This document shows positions 61,529 through 64,000 of a stretch of DNA of 64,000 nt, piece after piece. Within the stretch, counting starts at the first letter, position 1, and every line of letters begins with the position of its first letter. The position numbers were made by a program, and so were the translations under genes. The notes beneath the pieces are model-generated. The model was not told the DNA's origin. It did not search any database and saw only the letters and a list, made by a program, of their open reading frames with translations. This DNA comes from Macrotrachela quadricornifera (lineage: Eukaryota > Rotifera > Eurotatoria > Philodinida > Philodinidae), in NCBI GenBank assembly GCA_022393335.1, contig JAJEKB010021738.1, positions 1 through 64,000 of the forward strand, in the 5' to 3' direction.

Positions 61529-62893
61529 TCATGAAATAAAGCGAACATCAAAACCAAATTCACATAATTTCTGATAAAGTAAATCTCCATAACCTCGTTG
61601 AATTTGTTCATATTGATGTAAAATAATTTCATCATTTGGCTTCCATTCATTTGTATTAACATGATATAATGCAAGTAATAATACAGCTACACCACCGCGA
61701 ATATCATGAGCAAACAAATCTTTACATGACGATTTACCATGTTTAATTTTATTGTATATGATTGTATTACCATTCGTATTTATATCATAACCAAGTTTAG
61801 TAAATTCTTTACATTGTGTACTACGTGTATCATAAATACGATCAACAAGTTTAAATGCAATATTTCGTGCAGTAAATAAAGCAGTTAATACAGGTGAAAT
61901 ATCTGTGGGTAAACCATCAGGATAGATATCACAAATTAGTTTGTGATTTACATTTTGATTGTGATTAAAACTTGTTGTTCCATCAATTAAAACAGTGGAA
62001 TTCGTATCATCGATATCCAACGGCATAATAGATTTTAAATATTTCGTTATACATCGATCATATTCAAAATTTTTTATTACAAGTTTAAATTTAAGAGCTG
62101 CAGCAAATGAACACATAGTAAATAAATAATTTTGATCAATTGGTACATGTTCAAGTACGAGATTGTGATTTGAACATGAATTTGTTTTTTCAAAAATAAC
62201 AGTACGTTCAAATTCGTTTACAATTAGTGAACGATATTTGGACACGAGTTGAATTATTGCTTGCACAGATACTTCAAGTGCAACATATTTCAATTTACAT
62301 TGAGTATGATTTGGTAGTGCACAACAACTAAGTATAGCATGTATTGTTAAACCAACACTCGATATATCGTTTTTAGTTCGACAGTCGAATTCAAAATCAT
62401 CATTACAATCATTCCAATTCTTTTTCAAATAAAATGTTTCACCATCATCACTATGACCACCAAGTGTAACAAGTAAGTTGAGATGAAGATCAATTGGACG
62501 TTGAGTAAATTGACAACCACCAAGTTTAACACAACGTACACTACCATATGTTAGTAAAGTATTTCCAGCTACATCAATACTAGCTCGACTAAATGATGCT
62601 GAAGTTAAATCAGTTAATTTATATCCATTTGGTATAATGGTTAATGATCGATAATTATGAAAATAAAGGTCGGCTACATTATCCTCATCGATCCATTGCA
62701 AAATACGTGCTACATCATAAGAGATGTTTTCATAAAATCCATCTTTAAAACAAACCACTTGCCGTAAACTAATTGCAGCAAAAAGAAGATGAACACAAGC
62801 ATTTTTGTCTGATGGAATATAAATGGTTTTCAGAACGTTTTCATTTTTCCATGAGTGATTTTGTCTAATTATTAATTTTGATGGCGTCATAGT
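61529..62893 (-). CDS. murA: UDP-GlcNAc enolpyruvyl transferase MurA, probable second exon of a MurB-MurA fusion
   Basis: 453 residues from the ATG at 62890; in the fusion model the exon starts at 62893 (ACT ATG ACG...). MurA transfers enolpyruvate from PEP to UDP-GlcNAc, the committed step. The protein is a divergent EPSP-synthase fold: the substrate-binding K-N pair (SDKNA, 27-31), RASIDVAGNTLLTYGS (103-117), the catalytic cysteine in LGGC (C126), RPIDLHLNLLVTLGG (131-145), LPTDISPVLTALFTARN (327-343) keeping the catalytic aspartate D329, AHDIRGGVAVLLLAL (394-408) and a final QRGYGDL (431-437) like the usual RGYE block. The C126 form is fosfomycin-sensitive in bacteria. Length is slightly above the usual ~420. 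A broken copy lies at 54310-55047. Confidence 0.88.
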   Translation of the reverse strand, partial: TMTPSKLIIRQNHSWKNENVLKTIYIPSDKNACVHLLFAAISLRQVVCFKDGFYENISYDVARILQWIDEDNVADLYFHNYRSLTIIPNGYKLTDLTSASFSRASIDVAGNTLLTYGSVRCVKLGGCQFTQRPIDLHLNLLVTLGGHSDDGETFYLKKNWNDCNDDFEFDCRTKNDISSVGLTIHAILSCCALPNHTQCKLKYVALEVSVQAIIQLVSKYRSLIVNEFERTVIFEKTNSCSNHNLVLEHVPIDQNYLFTMCSFAAALKFKLVIKNFEYDRCITKYLKSIMPLDIDDTNSTVLIDGTTSFNHNQNVNHKLICDIYPDGLPTDISPVLTALFTARNIAFKLVDRIYDTRSTQCKEFTKLGYDINTNGNTIIYNKIKHGKSSCKDLFAHDIRGGVAVLLLALYHVNTNEWKPNDEIILHQYEQIQRGYGDLLYQKLCEFGFDVRFIS

Positions 62894-62950
62894 CTAAAAT
62901 AATATAATACTGTATGAGCATATTTGATTTAAATATTTTATAAAGCATAC
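62894..62950 (-). other. 57-bp GT-AG intron joining murB to murA
   Basis: Minus strand, starts GTATGC and ends in a T-rich ATTATTTTAG. Removal joins MurB ...RMFKPIK (phase 0) to TMTPSKLIIRQ of MurA without a stop. Size and borders match the introns of the ValRS-like gene (about 50-70 bases). If it is not spliced, MurB simply ends at the TAG formed by the last three intron bases, so two separate genes remain possible. Confidence 0.65.
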
Positions 62951-64000
62951 TTTAATTGGTTTAAACATTCGAATGATATTAACTTCTGCTTCTAATCGGA
63001 TATGAAATCGCTTTTCTACAACTGTACGAATATCTTTTGCTAATGTCCATAAATCATAACCATTACTCGATCCATTATTAATCAATACATTAGCATGAGA
63101 GTGCCAGGTACCAGCTGTACGTAGATAATAACCTTTCCGATCACATTTTTCAATGAGCCATCCAGCTGGAATTTTTATTTGATTATCACTCATTCGATAA
63201 TGGGTAATCTCAGTTTGTTCTTGTTGCATAATCTTTTTGTATTCATCGTTTGTTATTATTGGATTCAGAAAGAAACTCCCAGCATTTCCATAATCTAACC
63301 ATGGATCAGGTAATTTTATGGATCGACGTTTTAGAATTCTGTTAATGATATTTTTGCTTTGTAATTCAACAGATTCTGGCGATGATCTAAGTAATTCAAA
63401 AGTCACATGTGTAATTATATATCGCATATGGCCAAGATTATCCTTATCCTGTTTAAATCTGCTTTTACGATAGGCAAACTGGCATGCATCTTTATCAAAT
63501 ATAACGAAACATTTATTCTGAGTATCGAATGCTTGACATTCGAGAAATATTTCACTTAATTCTGCTCCATATGCACTTATATTTTGAATTGGTGCAGCAC
63601 CAACAGTACCTGGAATACCAGCTAAATATTCCAAACCTTTGTATCCATGTTGAACCGTATAATTTATTAAATCCGTCCATTTTTCACCAGCACCAACTTT
63701 CAATATAATCTTGCTGTTGTCATCGTCATTTGTGACAATAGTAAAACCTTTTATGCACATATGAATTATAAGTCCATTAAAGAATTTGTCAACAAAAAGC
63801 GTATTGCTTCCCTCGCCAAGAACAAGTTTATGTTCGATATTTATAAAATATGGATCATGAAAAATTATCAACAAATATTCTTCTTTCTCAATTTTAACAA
63901 AAAAACGAGCAATTACATCAAAGCCAAACGTATTTAGCTTTCTAAGAGATACATTTTTTTCTGAACGAAGCGTTTTCGTATCTTTCAGTGTCGAATTACT
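62951..64000 (-). CDS. murB: UDP-N-acetylenolpyruvoylglucosamine reductase MurB, 5' end outside the window
   Basis: The frame is open from the right edge: it reads VSLRKLNTFGFDVIARFFVK upstream of any start, which is the normal MurB N-terminus (the NTFG block), so the beginning lies beyond 64000. MurB reduces enolpyruvyl-UDP-GlcNAc to UDP-MurNAc with FAD and NADPH. Seen: LGEGSNTLFV (about 63800-63830), GAGEKWTDLINYTVQHGYKG, LAGIPGTVGAAPIQNISAYG (about 63560-63625), YRKSRFK (about 63455-63475), GNAGSFFLNP with the proton-donor serine (about 63260-63290), IPAGWLIEKC and LEAEVNIIRM with the catalytic glutamate (about 62975-63000). YRKSRFK, the sequence around it and the overall layout match type I (E. 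coli-like) MurB. All catalytic residues are present. It is followed by the MurA exon after a 57-bp intron. Confidence 0.92.

Noticed and set aside
43775..64000. Bacterial contamination as the source of the mur genes
   Set aside because: Gaps of 2-3.5 kb without genes, eukaryotic transposon debris, a decayed duplicate, an intron-like junction and AT-rich codons make a bacterial contig unlikely, though chimeric assembly cannot be excluded from sequence alone.
43775..64000. Plastid-related peptidoglycan genes of an alga or plant
   Set aside because: Those lineages keep Mur genes scattered in the nucleus and, to my knowledge, lack MurL. The F-box genes and transposons here do not suggest a plant or alga.

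Overview
The window is AT-rich eukaryotic DNA. It has spliceosomal introns of about 50-70 bp, kilobase-scale spacers, many terminal-inverted-repeat and foldback transposons, and F-box proteins of a type I associate with bdelloid rotifers (Adineta/Rotaria). A bdelloid rotifer is my best guess for the organism; this is an inference from gene style, not a database match.

Layout: 1-11 kb is repeat territory (two related TIR elements, each with a second element nested at almost the same site, a large inverted repeat, and hAT debris). 11.2-16.3 kb is a segment with an intact three-exon F-box gene and the start of a decayed importin-13 gene, whose remains continue to about 18.6 kb. The same segment recurs at 30.5-35.0 kb (offset about 19.3 kb). 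20.4-23.9 kb carries an 11-exon valyl-tRNA synthetase-like gene on the minus strand whose class I signature motifs are altered and whose C-terminus is missing next to a repeat. 24-30 kb and 35-43.7 kb hold foldbacks, a GGGCC-rich TIR element, minisatellites and gene debris.

The striking part is 43.8-64.0 kb: bacterial-type genes for the cytoplasmic steps of peptidoglycan precursor synthesis. These are murE (+), then on the minus strand murL, murD, a decayed murA fragment, murC, and an adjoining murA and murB separated only by a 57-bp GT-AG intron-like sequence. MurB (reading frame open at the right edge) and MurA would make UDP-MurNAc, MurC would add L-Ala, MurD would add glutamate and MurE the third residue. 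MurL is the UDP-MurNAc-L-Ala-L-Glu epimerase, so glutamate is probably added as L-Glu and inverted afterwards, removing the need for a glutamate racemase. MurF, Ddl, MraY and MurG are not in the window. The genes are 2-3.5 kb apart among eukaryotic transposon debris, have AT-rich codons like the host, and at least one junction looks spliced, so this looks like an integrated, horizontally acquired pathway and not a bacterial contig.
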